45,915 nucleotides of DNA, taken from the NCBI GenBank assembly GCA_007121775.1, contig SKJY01000048.1, forward strand, positions 1-45,915, written 5' to 3'. Positions 9,000 through 17,098 of this stretch are shown piece after piece (positions within the stretch are counted from its first letter, which is position 1; the number at the start of each line of letters is the position of its first letter). Position numbers and translations under genes: made by a program. The notes under the pieces were generated by a model. That model was given only the letters and a program-made list of their open reading frames with translations. It was not told the origin of the DNA and made no database searches. The stretch comes from Gemmatimonadota bacterium. GTDB lineage: Bacteria > Gemmatimonadota > Gemmatimonadetes > Longimicrobiales > Gaopeijiaceae.

Positions 9000-9548
9000 G
9001 TGACGCCACCGCACCACGACCCACCTCAGCATACCGTCGACCTGGTCGATTTCGCCCGACCGGATCCGCAGGAGGAAGGCCGCTGGCGCTTCCTCCCCGA
9101 CCGGGTCATGGGAGGCGTGTCCCGGGGCTCGGCCGTGGTCGACGTGGTGGAAGGACGCCGGGCCCTCCACCTCACGGGGCACGTGTCCCTGGACCGGGGC
9201 GGCGGGTTCATCCAGGTGGTGAGGGGGCTGGGGGAGGGAGGACGTCGACCCCTGGACGCCTCCGGGTACCGGGGACTGGGCGCCGAGGTGCGCGGCCGCA
9301 GCGGCAAATACTTCCTCCATCTCCGGACCGGAGACACCCGGGCCCCCTGGCAGTATTACGGGGCTCCCTTGACCGTGGAGGCGGAGTGGCGGCTGGTGGA
9401 GCTAACGTGGAGTGATTTCGTGCCGATCTCCATAGGAAGACCCCTGGATGTTTCCAGACTCATGCGGATCGGGCTGGTGGCGGCGTGGGAAGCGTTCCGC
9501 GCCGATGTGGCCCTGGCCCGGCTGACCCTTCTTCCCCGTCGATCGTAG
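9000..9548 (+). CDS. CIA30-domain protein
   Basis: Small soluble protein of about 182 residues consisting of one CIA30 domain (family named for complex I intermediate-associated protein 30; a galactose-binding-like jelly roll). The hallmark motif is seen as DRVMGGVSRGS near the N-terminus, followed by strand-rich segments (GYRGLGAEVRG, GKYFLHLRTGD, WRLVELTWSDFVPI) and a C-terminal IGLVAAW. GTG 9000 is the only reasonable start after the stop of the previous gene; no strong Shine-Dalgarno is visible, so the start is tentative. It lacks a signal peptide. Bacterial CIA30 proteins are of unknown function and are often not linked to complex I; nothing nearby suggests a respiratory role. Confidence 0.85.
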   Translation: MTPPHHDPPQHTVDLVDFARPDPQEEGRWRFLPDRVMGGVSRGSAVVDVVEGRRALHLTGHVSLDRGGGFIQVVRGLGEGGRRPLDASGYRGLGAEVRGRSGKYFLHLRTGDTRAPWQYYGAPLTVEAEWRLVELTWSDFVPISIGRPLDVSRLMRIGLVAAWEAFRADVALARLTLLPRRS

Positions 9549-9575
9549 CGGCGCCCCCCCCTCCCAGGAGACCTT

Positions 9576-10643
9576 GTGGCAAGGATCGACACCTTCCTGG
9601 AAATCATGCAGAAGGCCGGCGCATCCGACCTGCACCTCAGTACCGATGCGGTCCCCATGCTCCGGATCAATGGTCATCTGGAGAAGACCCGACATCGCTC
9701 CCTGACCGGGGATGAGGTACGCCTTCTCATGTACGAGTTGTTGACGGACGCGCAGATCGAGCGGTTTGAAGCGGAAGGAGAGCTGGACTGCGCCTACACG
9801 CTGGACGGCGTTGCCCGATTCAGAATCAACGTTTACAAGAAGTATCCCGGCATCGCCGCTGCCTTCCGCATCATCCCCCACGAAGTCCCCACCCTGGATG
9901 AGCTCGGCTTCCCCCCGGTCCTCAAGTCCCTCCTGCAGAAGCGAGCCGGACTCGTTCTGGTCACCGGCCCCACAAACTCCGGCAAGTCCACCACCCTGGC
10001 CGCCATGGTGGACTACCTGAACGAGCAGATGAAGTACCACATCATCACGCTGGAAGACCCACTGGAATTCCTGCATCGGAACAAGCAGTGCCTCATCAAC
10101 CAGCGTCAGATCGGAGAGCACTCCCGGAGTTTCGCGGCGGCCCTTCGTGCCGCGCTGCGGGAGGATCCCAATGTGATCCTGGTAGGGGAGATGCGGGATC
10201 TGGAGACCATCGCACTGGCCATCACCGCCGCTGAACTTGGCCTCCTGGTGCTGGGAACACTCCATACCAAATCCGCTGCCCAGACCATCGGTCGAATCTC
10301 CGACGCCTTCCCCGCCGACGAACAGCCGGCCATGCGTCTGGCCCTCTCAGAGGTGCTGGTGGGGATCTGCTCGCAGCAGCTTCTGGCCCGAGCCGATCGA
10401 CCGGGTCGAGTGGCCGCACTGGAGATACTCGTTGCGAATGGGGCCGTCCGGAACCTTATTCGGGAGGGGAAGAATCATCAGGTGAACAACGTCATCGTCA
10501 CCGGACGCAAGGAGGGGATGAAGCCGCTGGACCAGCACCTGCGAGAACTGGTGGAGGCAGGAATCGTGGCCCGGGATGAAGCGGCTCGCTACGCCCTCGA
10601 CCCCACCTCCTTCCTCCTGGGCATGAATCGGAGAGCCCTGTGA
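9576..10643 (+). CDS. PilT-family type IV pilus retraction ATPase
   Basis: Hexameric cytoplasmic ATPase that powers pilus disassembly and twitching, 355 residues (PilT is about 345). The PilT N-domain opens with the typical GASDLHLSTDAVPMLRING. The core has Walker A at 131-139 (GPTNSGKST; Asn134 replaces the usual Gly), the Asp box with ITLEDPLEF, Walker B (VILVGEMRD), the His box (LLVLGTLHT) and the C-terminal AVRNLIREGK, which matches the PilT retraction motif AIRNLIREGK. GTG 9576 has AGGAG 6-7 nt upstream. Its stop overlaps the GTG of the next gene by 4 nt, tying expression to the MshEN-PATAN protein. PilU-like paralogues share these motifs, so PilT versus PilU is open. Confidence 0.93.
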   Translation: MARIDTFLEIMQKAGASDLHLSTDAVPMLRINGHLEKTRHRSLTGDEVRLLMYELLTDAQIERFEAEGELDCAYTLDGVARFRINVYKKYPGIAAAFRIIPHEVPTLDELGFPPVLKSLLQKRAGLVLVTGPTNSGKSTTLAAMVDYLNEQMKYHIITLEDPLEFLHRNKQCLINQRQIGEHSRSFAAALRAALREDPNVILVGEMRDLETIALAITAAELGLLVLGTLHTKSAAQTIGRISDAFPADEQPAMRLALSEVLVGICSQQLLARADRPGRVAALEILVANGAVRNLIREGKNHQVNNVIVTGRKEGMKPLDQHLRELVEAGIVARDEAARYALDPTSFLLGMNRRAL

Positions 10644-12751
10644 AGTCGGCGCGACTCGACAAGATCCTTGCAGACATGGGCTATGCCACGGATGAGGATA
10701 TCCGGGTCGCCCTGCGTCGTCAGAGGACCCAGGGGGGCCGTCTCGGCGAGAACCTCCTGGAACTCGGCATCCTTACCCGGCGTCAGCTCATGGAGGCGCT
10801 GAGCCGACAGTTCCAGCTCCCTTGGCGTTCCCTCTCCCCCCGCGACGTCTCAGACGATCTTCTCCGTCGGGCTCCGCCGGCCGGCCCCCACGGATCCCTG
10901 GCCATCCCGGTCAGGTGGGATGCGGAAGACGGTGTCCTGGTCGTGGCCCTGAATGACCCGGAAGACGCCGGGACCCTGGACCGTCTGCGCAGGGAGTTCG
11001 GGGCCCGGCGCCTCGAGGTCCACCTGGCACCTGACGACGAGTTGGTGGCCATCCACGAGGCCGGTGCGGAACGGTCGGCGTCGGATGACGGGATCATCGA
11101 ACTCCCGGATCTCTTCGCCTCGCCCGAGGACGAGGGCCAGGATGGACCGGGGGCTGCCGCCCCGGAAGGGGTTCAGCGGCGGCAGGTCCTCATGATTACC
11201 CGACGTGCCCAGCACCGGACCTTCCTCCCGGCGGTGTTCAGTCGTGAGGGGTGCGAACTCAAGGTTGCCGACGGCTTCGACGAGGTCCGCAATGCCCTGG
11301 CCGACGGGACCATGGAGGCAGTGCTGGTGGACGCGGAGCGTCGAGACGACCTGGAGACGTGGATTCGGAGCGGCCGCCTCCCTCCCCTTCCCCCCCGCGT
11401 CTCCGTCATCTCGTCTGTGAGCGACGCCCTCATGGACAACATCCTTCCCTACCCGGAGATGATCCGGAGCCTCAAGGGGGCCGTGGAGGGGATCGCGGAC
11501 CTGCGATCCCGGGACCTCAGTCCCCCGCCCCCCTACGGTCTCATGGGTCGAGACTTACTCGCCCTGGCCCGGGTAGTGGGGCTGAAGACGGTAGCGGCGG
11601 ATGGCCTCTACCTGGCGCTCCACCTCCTGCGTCCCCCCATCGGCGGCTCGGCATCATCCCTTTCGTCCAACGACGATGATTCGGGCTCTCCCCGTGCTCC
11701 CTTCCACGAATTCTCCACCTCCAGGGAGTTGGCCGTCCGACTCCGCTTTCCCTGGTCCATTGAGAATGTCCTGGACGCCGCCCTGGCTCTCTTCCTGGGA
11801 CCCCGAACCCCGGAGCCCCCGGGGCGGCTGGACCCGGAGATACTCCGGGCGGCCCAGGTCCTGGCGCTGGTCTGGTTTCACCACGTCCACTCGCCTGGGC
11901 CGGAAGCCATGGAAGGGGAGGAGGGCCGCCAGATGCGTATCGTCCTCCGACGAGCGGGCCAGCGACTGGCCACCATGGAGTTGGTGGAGGCCTACCTTGG
12001 CGTGATCCATGACCGGAGGGAAGCGGGTGATGTGGGTGAGACCCCCCAGGTGCTTCTGGTGGGAACCCGGCGAGCCACCGATCTGGGGAACCGCATGGCC
12101 AGGAGCAGGGTGCGGCCGGTGGTGACCCGGGACCTCATCGATGCCCAGGCCATGGCGGAGCGATCACCCCCCGCCGCCATCGTGGTGGATCAGGGCGCTG
12201 TCCCAGGTCATGTCCACCACTTCGCCCGGGTGGCGAAGCTGGATGCGGCGCTCCCCCTCTACGTCATCACCGACAATCGGGACGCCGCATCCACCCTGGA
12301 TCTCCTGGACGCCGGGGTGGATGACGTGTTCGCCCCTCCCCACGATCTGGATCTCATGGCGGCCCGGATCGGCCGGGCCATCGATGCCCGCTCCCGGGTG
12401 CGGTCGGCGCTCCAGAGTCGCGGAGGAGACTTCTCGGCATCCTTCGACGCCTTCTCCTTCCTGGACCTCACCCAGGCTCTGGCCCATGGACTTAAGTCGG
12501 TGCGCATCGAACTCAGTCGCCAGAGTGACGGCGATAGTGCGGTACTCTTCCTGGAAAGGGGCAGGCCTGTTCACGCCCGTTGTGGGTCCACGGTGGGGCC
12601 GGAAGCCGTCTACCGGATCATCACCTGGGAGGAGGACGGGGAGTTCTCCGTCCACCCCGAGTCGGACTTCCCCGAACCCACCATCCACGAGTCCATGGAA
12701 TCCCTCCTCATGGAGGGGTGCCGACTCCTGGACGAGGCTGGGCGGCCCTAG
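10640..12751 (+). CDS. MshEN (c-di-GMP-binding) - pseudoreceiver - PATAN/DUF4388 regulatory protein
   Basis: Large cytoplasmic, apparently non-enzymatic protein (703 aa) translated by GTGA overlap with the PilT-like gene. Residues 1-142 are a GspE/MshE N-terminal domain. It carries two 24-residue c-di-GMP motifs (R5-Q28 and R34-Q57) separated by exactly 5 residues, with RLG, the central Gly and the terminal ALxRQ positions conserved; Asp7 replaces the first Gly. Residues about 185-285 and 470-590 look like receiver domains: each keeps a beta3 Asp (AVLVDAE, AIVVDQG) but lacks the acidic pair and the lysine, so both are probably unphosphorylatable. Between them lies a helical region (possibly a degenerate HD domain). 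The C-terminus (about 597-703) resembles DUF4388/PATAN, with [17 protein letters not shown] and [14 protein letters not shown]. No Walker motifs are present. A role in controlling the pilus motor is inferred. Confidence 0.82.
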   Translation: MKSARLDKILADMGYATDEDIRVALRRQRTQGGRLGENLLELGILTRRQLMEALSRQFQLPWRSLSPRDVSDDLLRRAPPAGPHGSLAIPVRWDAEDGVLVVALNDPEDAGTLDRLRREFGARRLEVHLAPDDELVAIHEAGAERSASDDGIIELPDLFASPEDEGQDGPGAAAPEGVQRRQVLMITRRAQHRTFLPAVFSREGCELKVADGFDEVRNALADGTMEAVLVDAERRDDLETWIRSGRLPPLPPRVSVISSVSDALMDNILPYPEMIRSLKGAVEGIADLRSRDLSPPPPYGLMGRDLLALARVVGLKTVAADGLYLALHLLRPPIGGSASSLSSNDDDSGSPRAPFHEFSTSRELAVRLRFPWSIENVLDAALALFLGPRTPEPPGRLDPEILRAAQVLALVWFHHVHSPGPEAMEGEEGRQMRIVLRRAGQRLATMELVEAYLGVIHDRREAGDVGETPQVLLVGTRRATDLGNRMARSRVRPVVTRDLIDAQAMAERSPPAAIVVDQGAVPGHVHHFARVAKLDAALPLYVITDNRDAASTLDLLDAGVDDVFAPPHDLDLMAARIGRAIDARSRVRSALQSRGGDFSASFDAFSFLDLTQALAHGLKSVRIELSRQSDGDSAVLFLERGRPVHARCGSTVGPEAVYRIITWEEDGEFSVHPESDFPEPTIHESMESLLMEGCRLLDEAGRP

Positions 12752-15231
12752 GGCGCACGCACCGGGACCCTGGTGACCTCCGCGTCCAGAAGCGCTCCCT
12801 GGATGGAGGCCGGTGTCACCGGTTTGGCCAGGTGCGCATCGAAACCTGCCGCCAGATATCGCTCCACCTGCTCATGGAGAGCGTTGCCGGTACAGGCCAC
12901 TGACGGGAGGGGATCGCGGAGTTGGGACGCTTCCCAACTCCGGATCTCACGGATGGCGTCCACCCCATCCACTTCGGGCATGGTGATGTCCATGAAGAGC
13001 ACACGAAGGTCGGTCCGGCCCTGGACCATCTCCACAGCCTTTCGGCCCCCGTCCACCTCCACCACCTGGAATCCACTTCGCTCCAGGAGGGCCGCCAGGA
13101 CCATCCGGCCGATCTGATCATCGTCCACCACAAGGGCCACGGGCCGGGGTCCGACGGACTCGCCGGGATCCGTAGCCGGGGTACCCGAGGAGATGTCGGC
13201 CCCGACGGCACCGGTCTCTCCCGTGGCTTCGGTTCCCTCCATGCCCGCCTTCTCCTCCACGCCCGCCTTCTCCTCCATACCCGCCTTCTCCTCCATACCC
13301 GATCCTGTCGTCCCCGCTGAAGGTGGAGCCGCGGCCAGGGGAAGGTAGACGGTGAAGGTGGACCCGGCCCCGACCTCCGATTCCACCTCCACCGACCCGG
13401 ACATGGCCTCCGCCAATCCCCGGACGATGGCAAGGCCGAGCCCGCTCCCTCCAAAGTTCCGGTTGGTGGCTGCGTTGGCCTGGACGAATGGTTGGAAGAT
13501 GACCTCCAGCTGCTCGGGGGTCATCCCGATCCCCGTGTCGGAAACCACCACCGTGACGGATTCCGGATCAGACACATCGACGGAGACGGTCACCTTGCCG
13601 GAGTGGGTGAACTTGAGTGCATTGCTCACCAGATTCTGGACGATCCCCTCCACACGCCGCTCATCACCAAGCCTCCAGGGATCGGCCCCCACCGCCGTCA
13701 CGGTGAACTCCACCTCCGTCCCATCCAGCCGGGAACGGTGGACAGTCCGGATTCGCTCGACGACCTCCACCAACGAGAAGACGTTGGACTCTAGGGTGAA
13801 GCGCCCCGTCTCCATGCGGGATACATCGAGGACCTCATTGATGGTGGACATGAGCATATCGCCGGAGACCTGGATCGCCTCCAGCATCCGCCGCTGCTCG
13901 GCGTCCAGGTCGGTTCTCGAGAGAAGCTCCGTCATCCCGATGACGCCATTCATGGGATTCCGGATCTCGTGACTCATGGCTGCCAGGAAGGTCGACTTCG
14001 CCTCGCTGGCACTTTCGGCCTGGCGGCGGCTTTCGCGGACCTCGGCGGTGGCGTCCCTCACCCGACGGACCATGGCCCGATTCGCCAGCAGGACAACCAG
14101 GAGGGATGCCCCCTGCAGGACGAGGAACCCCCCAATTCCCAGGAGGATGATCTGGGTGATCCCGGCCCGATGATCCTCCATCGCGCCCGTCACGTCGTCC
14201 CACGCAACCACGACGCCGGGAGCAGTCCCCCTCCCCACCTGGGTCAGGTAGTCCGGAAGGGGCCAGGAGCTCACCAGAAGGTGCCGGCCCTCGTCCATGG
14301 CCACCACCTCCCGCATGGAACTCGATGCGTTCCCGCTGCGGAGGGGCTCCATGAGGGACGAGCCCCGTTCCTGGAGGAAGAAGCGGATCTCCTCGCCGGT
14401 GCTGGCCTCCACCACGCAGGGGCATCCGTCCACCTCTTCCACATACACCCCCCGGGTCTCGGCGAACATGGCCTCGTCGACGCGGCGCCCCTCCAGCACC
14501 ACGGCGAACCCCCCAGCTCCCACCTCCACGATGCGCTGAAGCACCGACTCAAAGCTGGTCCCCACCTCCAGTGCGCCGATGGCCGTCCCACCGAGTTGGC
14601 CCGGTTCCTGGAAGATGGGGACGACGCCGCGGAGCCCTGAGTAGATGCGCCCCAACTCGAAGCCTCGCTTCGGCTCCCCGTGGGCGATGGCGTCCACAAC
14701 GATATGACGGAGATCGTGCATGGTATCACCGTAGCGTTCCGGCGCATGCACCCGCAGGAAGGAGAGGGAACCGGGGCCGATGTGGAAGTGGAACTGCCGC
14801 ACCTTGAAGAGTTCGGCGGCTGCGTTCCAAGCCGGTCCGATGCGATCCATGAGAGCGGTTCGAGCCAGGGCCGCCTCCGGACCGCCGGGCCCACCGCCCT
14901 CGGCGAGCACGGCATTCCTCCCTTCCAGGAAGAGGGAGTGGAATTCGGGATCATGGCTGAACACCGTGGCCATGAGGAGCATCTCGTCGTAGATCTGCTC
15001 CAGCATGAGGCGGGTGGTGGTCTGTCGATCCGCCTCCCAGGCGGCGAAGCGGTGGTCCAGGGCCTGGTTGGCCAGATGGACCCCCAGGATCACCAGGCCC
15101 GCCACCACGGCCACTACCACGGCCGACAGGGCAAGGAATCCACGGGTGCGGATGAGGGCCCCCAGATCGGTCAGCGTACTCCGGGCGACCACGCGCCTGT
15201 TGTCCCATCGACTCCTGCCGGCTTCAGCCAC
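12748..15231 (-). CDS. Hybrid sensor histidine kinase (dCache-HisKA-HATPase-REC)
   Basis: Inner-membrane two-component kinase, 827 aa. TM1 is near residues 30-52. A periplasmic double-Cache-type sensor follows (dCache_3-like: [44 protein letters not shown]), then TM2 near 365-390. The cytoplasmic part has a HisKA dimerisation helix with phospho-acceptor His421 in [11 protein letters not shown], an HATPase_c domain ([24 protein letters not shown]), an 18-bp-repeat-encoded Glu/Lys linker, and a C-terminal receiver with DDD at its start, acceptor Asp748 (FMDITMP) and a KP lysine motif. GTG 15231 is used; an in-frame GTG 13 codons later is an alternative. It faces the pilus regulator and the two stop codons share CTAG. 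The ligand is unknown. Confidence 0.93.
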   Translation of the reverse strand: MAEAGRSRWDNRRVVARSTLTDLGALIRTRGFLALSAVVVAVVAGLVILGVHLANQALDHRFAAWEADRQTTTRLMLEQIYDEMLLMATVFSHDPEFHSLFLEGRNAVLAEGGGPGGPEAALARTALMDRIGPAWNAAAELFKVRQFHFHIGPGSLSFLRVHAPERYGDTMHDLRHIVVDAIAHGEPKRGFELGRIYSGLRGVVPIFQEPGQLGGTAIGALEVGTSFESVLQRIVEVGAGGFAVVLEGRRVDEAMFAETRGVYVEEVDGCPCVVEASTGEEIRFFLQERGSSLMEPLRSGNASSSMREVVAMDEGRHLLVSSWPLPDYLTQVGRGTAPGVVVAWDDVTGAMEDHRAGITQIILLGIGGFLVLQGASLLVVLLANRAMVRRVRDATAEVRESRRQAESASEAKSTFLAAMSHEIRNPMNGVIGMTELLSRTDLDAEQRRMLEAIQVSGDMLMSTINEVLDVSRMETGRFTLESNVFSLVEVVERIRTVHRSRLDGTEVEFTVTAVGADPWRLGDERRVEGIVQNLVSNALKFTHSGKVTVSVDVSDPESVTVVVSDTGIGMTPEQLEVIFQPFVQANAATNRNFGGSGLGLAIVRGLAEAMSGSVEVESEVGAGSTFTVYLPLAAAPPSAGTTGSGMEEKAGMEEKAGVEEKAGMEGTEATGETGAVGADISSGTPATDPGESVGPRPVALVVDDDQIGRMVLAALLERSGFQVVEVDGGRKAVEMVQGRTDLRVLFMDITMPEVDGVDAIREIRSWEASQLRDPLPSVACTGNALHEQVERYLAAGFDAHLAKPVTPASIQGALLDAEVTRVPVRAP
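13241..13302. repeat. 18-bp tandem repeat inside kinase linker
   Basis: Three near-identical 18-bp units (13241-13258, 13259-13276, 13277-13294) and a partial fourth lie within the hybrid kinase gene. On the coding strand they encode (G-M/V-E-E-K-A) repeated, a charged six-residue unit joining the HATPase domain to the receiver. The period is a multiple of three, so copy changes would keep the frame and simply lengthen or shorten the linker. Confidence 0.9.
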
Positions 15232-15327
15232 CGCACTGTGCTCCCGCCCGAATAGATCGTGGAACTTCCTCCGATCAGGTATCGGCAGATGCGTGGGGGA
15301 GCTTACGGGTCAGCCCGGGTCGGAGGC

Positions 15328-15375
15328 AGATCGCCGCAGGCGCGGGCCGGGGGCGGATCACTGCAGGCGCGGGCC
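15328..15375. repeat. GC-rich direct repeat pair (27-bp period)
   Basis: Two 21-bp copies at 15328-15348 and 15355-15375 share the core gcaggcgcgggcc exactly and a GATC-C flank with a few mismatches. They lie 27 bp apart in the kinase upstream region. Possible regulator-binding repeats or simple duplication. Confidence 0.6.
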
Positions 15376-15451
15376 CAGCAGCCGGCACCACACGCACGCC
15401 GCGAGGACCAAAGCCGCACGTACGCTGCAAGGCCGCACGCGCACCGCAAGA

Positions 15452-15627
15452 ACCAGAACCCTTCAATCCCGGCCAACGTCTGACTTCGCTGAAGGGTTTT
15501 ACCCCGTTTTCGTAGGGTAACCCTTCAGGCTCGATGGCCGAGTGGAGTTCGCTGAAGGGTTCTACCCCGTTTTCGTAGGGTAACCCTTCAATGAATTCAT
15601 TTTCTGTCACGAGTGAAGGGTTCTGGT
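15452..15627. repeat. Nested palindromic element: inverted ends plus two 38-bp palindromes
   Basis: The ends are exact 14-bp inverted repeats: ACCAGAACCCTTCA at 15452-15465 and TGAAGGGTTCTGGT at 15614-15627. Inside are two nearly identical 38-bp palindromes at 15490-15527 and 15553-15590, each with arms TGAAGGGTT and AACCCTTCA around a TACCC/GGGTA inner stem and a CGTTTTCGTA loop. The unique spacers are 24, 25 and 23 nt, giving a period near 63 bp. Each TGAAGGGTT can pair with the AACCCTTCA on either side, so two alternative foldings exist. It could be a REP-like or MITE-like element, or a structured RNA; no transposase or cas gene lies near. Confidence 0.85.
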
Positions 15628-15860
15628 CCCCACCTGGTTCCCGGTTCCTACCCGGGCTCGACGCGAACTCCAGATGGGCGTGCACCGCTGACCCGATGGA
15701 CCCGTCCGACCGTCGCTGATCACTCCCTCTCCCCAACTCCCAGAAGCCACCCCGCTTTAGGCCTGCGCGAGCCCCAACTCCCAGTTGGAACGACGCCCGT
15801 CCCCTCGCTCCCCAACCTCTTGAGCCGATTCAAGCAGGTTTGTTGGCGAAAGTCCTGGGG

Positions 15861-17084
15861 TCAGGGTCCGACGATGTAGATGGGCTGCAGGTAGATGGTT
15901 CCGGCCTCCCCGGCGATCTCGGCCCGAACGAAGCGGGCCCACTCCGGGACCTGGTCCATGAGAATGTAGGGACCGGTCTGAACCACCCGGGACCCACCCA
16001 ACTCCGGATCGTGGGTGACCCAGCGGACCTCCTCAACCAGGTCGTCCCGGTCCACCACCAGGCGGACCTCACCCTGGGTTGCCTGGATGTCCACCACATT
16101 GAAGGCCCGGCGATTGTACTGCTCGGTGGGCTTCCAGAGGTAGGTGGTCCCCCTTTCCAGAGCCCGTCGAACATCAGGGGCACTTCCGTCCGGAAGATCC
16201 GGGTGCATGGAGCCGGGCCGGAAGTCCTCGATGAGGATGACGTCCCGATTCCACCCCAGGGTCCCCTCGTGGTGCATATCGTCCTCACCGAAGAGCCAGA
16301 TCGGGCGGTCGGCCCCAAGGATGTGGGCGATCTCGTCGAAGAACTCCCGGTCCCCGGGGTGGTTGTCCCTCCGGTTGTAGATGGCCTGACCGATGAGGAC
16401 GTCGAAGCGCCGATAGAGATCCACGTACCAGTCCGCCGTGAGATTCCACCGCTCCACGTACCGGCCGGGGTGGGCGAAGTAGACGATCCCTCCCAGGTCC
16501 CGAATGGTGGAGAGGGTCTCATCTTCCGTGTCGGCCCCGTCCGTGTAGGAGCTGAACAGGCTCACCATGTGGTGGGGCCCCGAGATCTCGTTCCCCTCCA
16601 CCGAGACCATCCCCAGCGCCACCGGGTCCCGGTCCTCATAGGGCCGCCATCCGGCCATCTCGCCGTAGGTCTTGTTGTCTTCCGTGGGGTTGGGAACGTC
16701 CTTGATGGCCTCGTAGATCTCCGAGAGGCGGGTCCACGGATAGATGCTATCCATGTAGTCGTCAGGGATATCGTAGTCATGGGCCGCCAGCGCCAGGATC
16801 CGGTATCCCTCCTCATGGTAGCGGTCGATGGTCTCGTGGGGGTCGTACTGCTCATCCCCGAGCCCTGGGTGGGTGTGGAACTCCGAGTCGTAGTGGCCGA
16901 TGGCGGACCAGTTCACCTCGGCGTAGGGAGTCCAGAAGCTCCGGGTCTCCACCTCTGAAGGCGGGGCACCCGACGAATTTCCCGGCGAGCATCCCGCCAT
17001 GGCCAGCATCGCGGCTCCCACCAGGGAGGCCCCGACCCTTCGGCCCACGCCCGCCGTACCAAGACCACCCGGAATCTTCCACAT
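15861..17084 (-). CDS. PHP-domain metal-dependent hydrolase-like lipoprotein
   Basis: Exported lipoprotein of about 407 residues: the signal ends in LAMAGC. The mature part begins with a PHP-like signature, YDSEFHTHPGLGDEQYDPHETI, then YRILALAAHDYD, VSVEGNEI, VYFAHPG and a late GEDDMHHEG, supplying the His/Asp/Glu ligands of a multinuclear metal site. PHP enzymes are phosphoesterases or related hydrolases; the substrate is unknown. ATG 17084 is preferred because AGGAGAG stands 8 nt upstream; an ATG at 17102 would overlap the stop of the preceding phosphatase gene (ATGA) and add six residues. Either way the two genes form an operon. The C-terminal 100 residues, beta-rich, may be an accessory domain. 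Confidence 0.8.
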   Translation of the reverse strand: MWKIPGGLGTAGVGRRVGASLVGAAMLAMAGCSPGNSSGAPPSEVETRSFWTPYAEVNWSAIGHYDSEFHTHPGLGDEQYDPHETIDRYHEEGYRILALAAHDYDIPDDYMDSIYPWTRLSEIYEAIKDVPNPTEDNKTYGEMAGWRPYEDRDPVALGMVSVEGNEISGPHHMVSLFSSYTDGADTEDETLSTIRDLGGIVYFAHPGRYVERWNLTADWYVDLYRRFDVLIGQAIYNRRDNHPGDREFFDEIAHILGADRPIWLFGEDDMHHEGTLGWNRDVILIEDFRPGSMHPDLPDGSAPDVRRALERGTTYLWKPTEQYNRRAFNVVDIQATQGEVRLVVDRDDLVEEVRWVTHDPELGGSRVVQTGPYILMDQVPEWARFVRAEIAGEAGTIYLQPIYIVGP

Positions 17085-17098
17085 CAATAGGTCTCTCC

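Larger units (their letters stand above)
15232..15860. other. Gene-free stretch with repeats between kinase and PHP genes
   Basis: About 630 bp without a convincing gene. Left to right it holds the upstream region of the kinase gene, a pair of GC-rich direct repeats (15328-15375), a run of CGCA/GCAC-rich sequence, the nested palindromic element at 15452-15627, and a tail with a 13-bp direct repeat (ccccaactcccag at 15731 and 15772). Open frames across it exist on both strands but are low-complexity or made by the repeats. A kinase promoter must lie in the first part; I cannot point to clear -35 and -10 boxes. Confidence 0.6.

Noticed and set aside
15452-15627. CRISPR array
   Set aside because: Repeats alternate with unique spacers, but there are only two full copies, the repeats are strong long palindromes with half copies at inverted ends, and no cas gene lies in the window.
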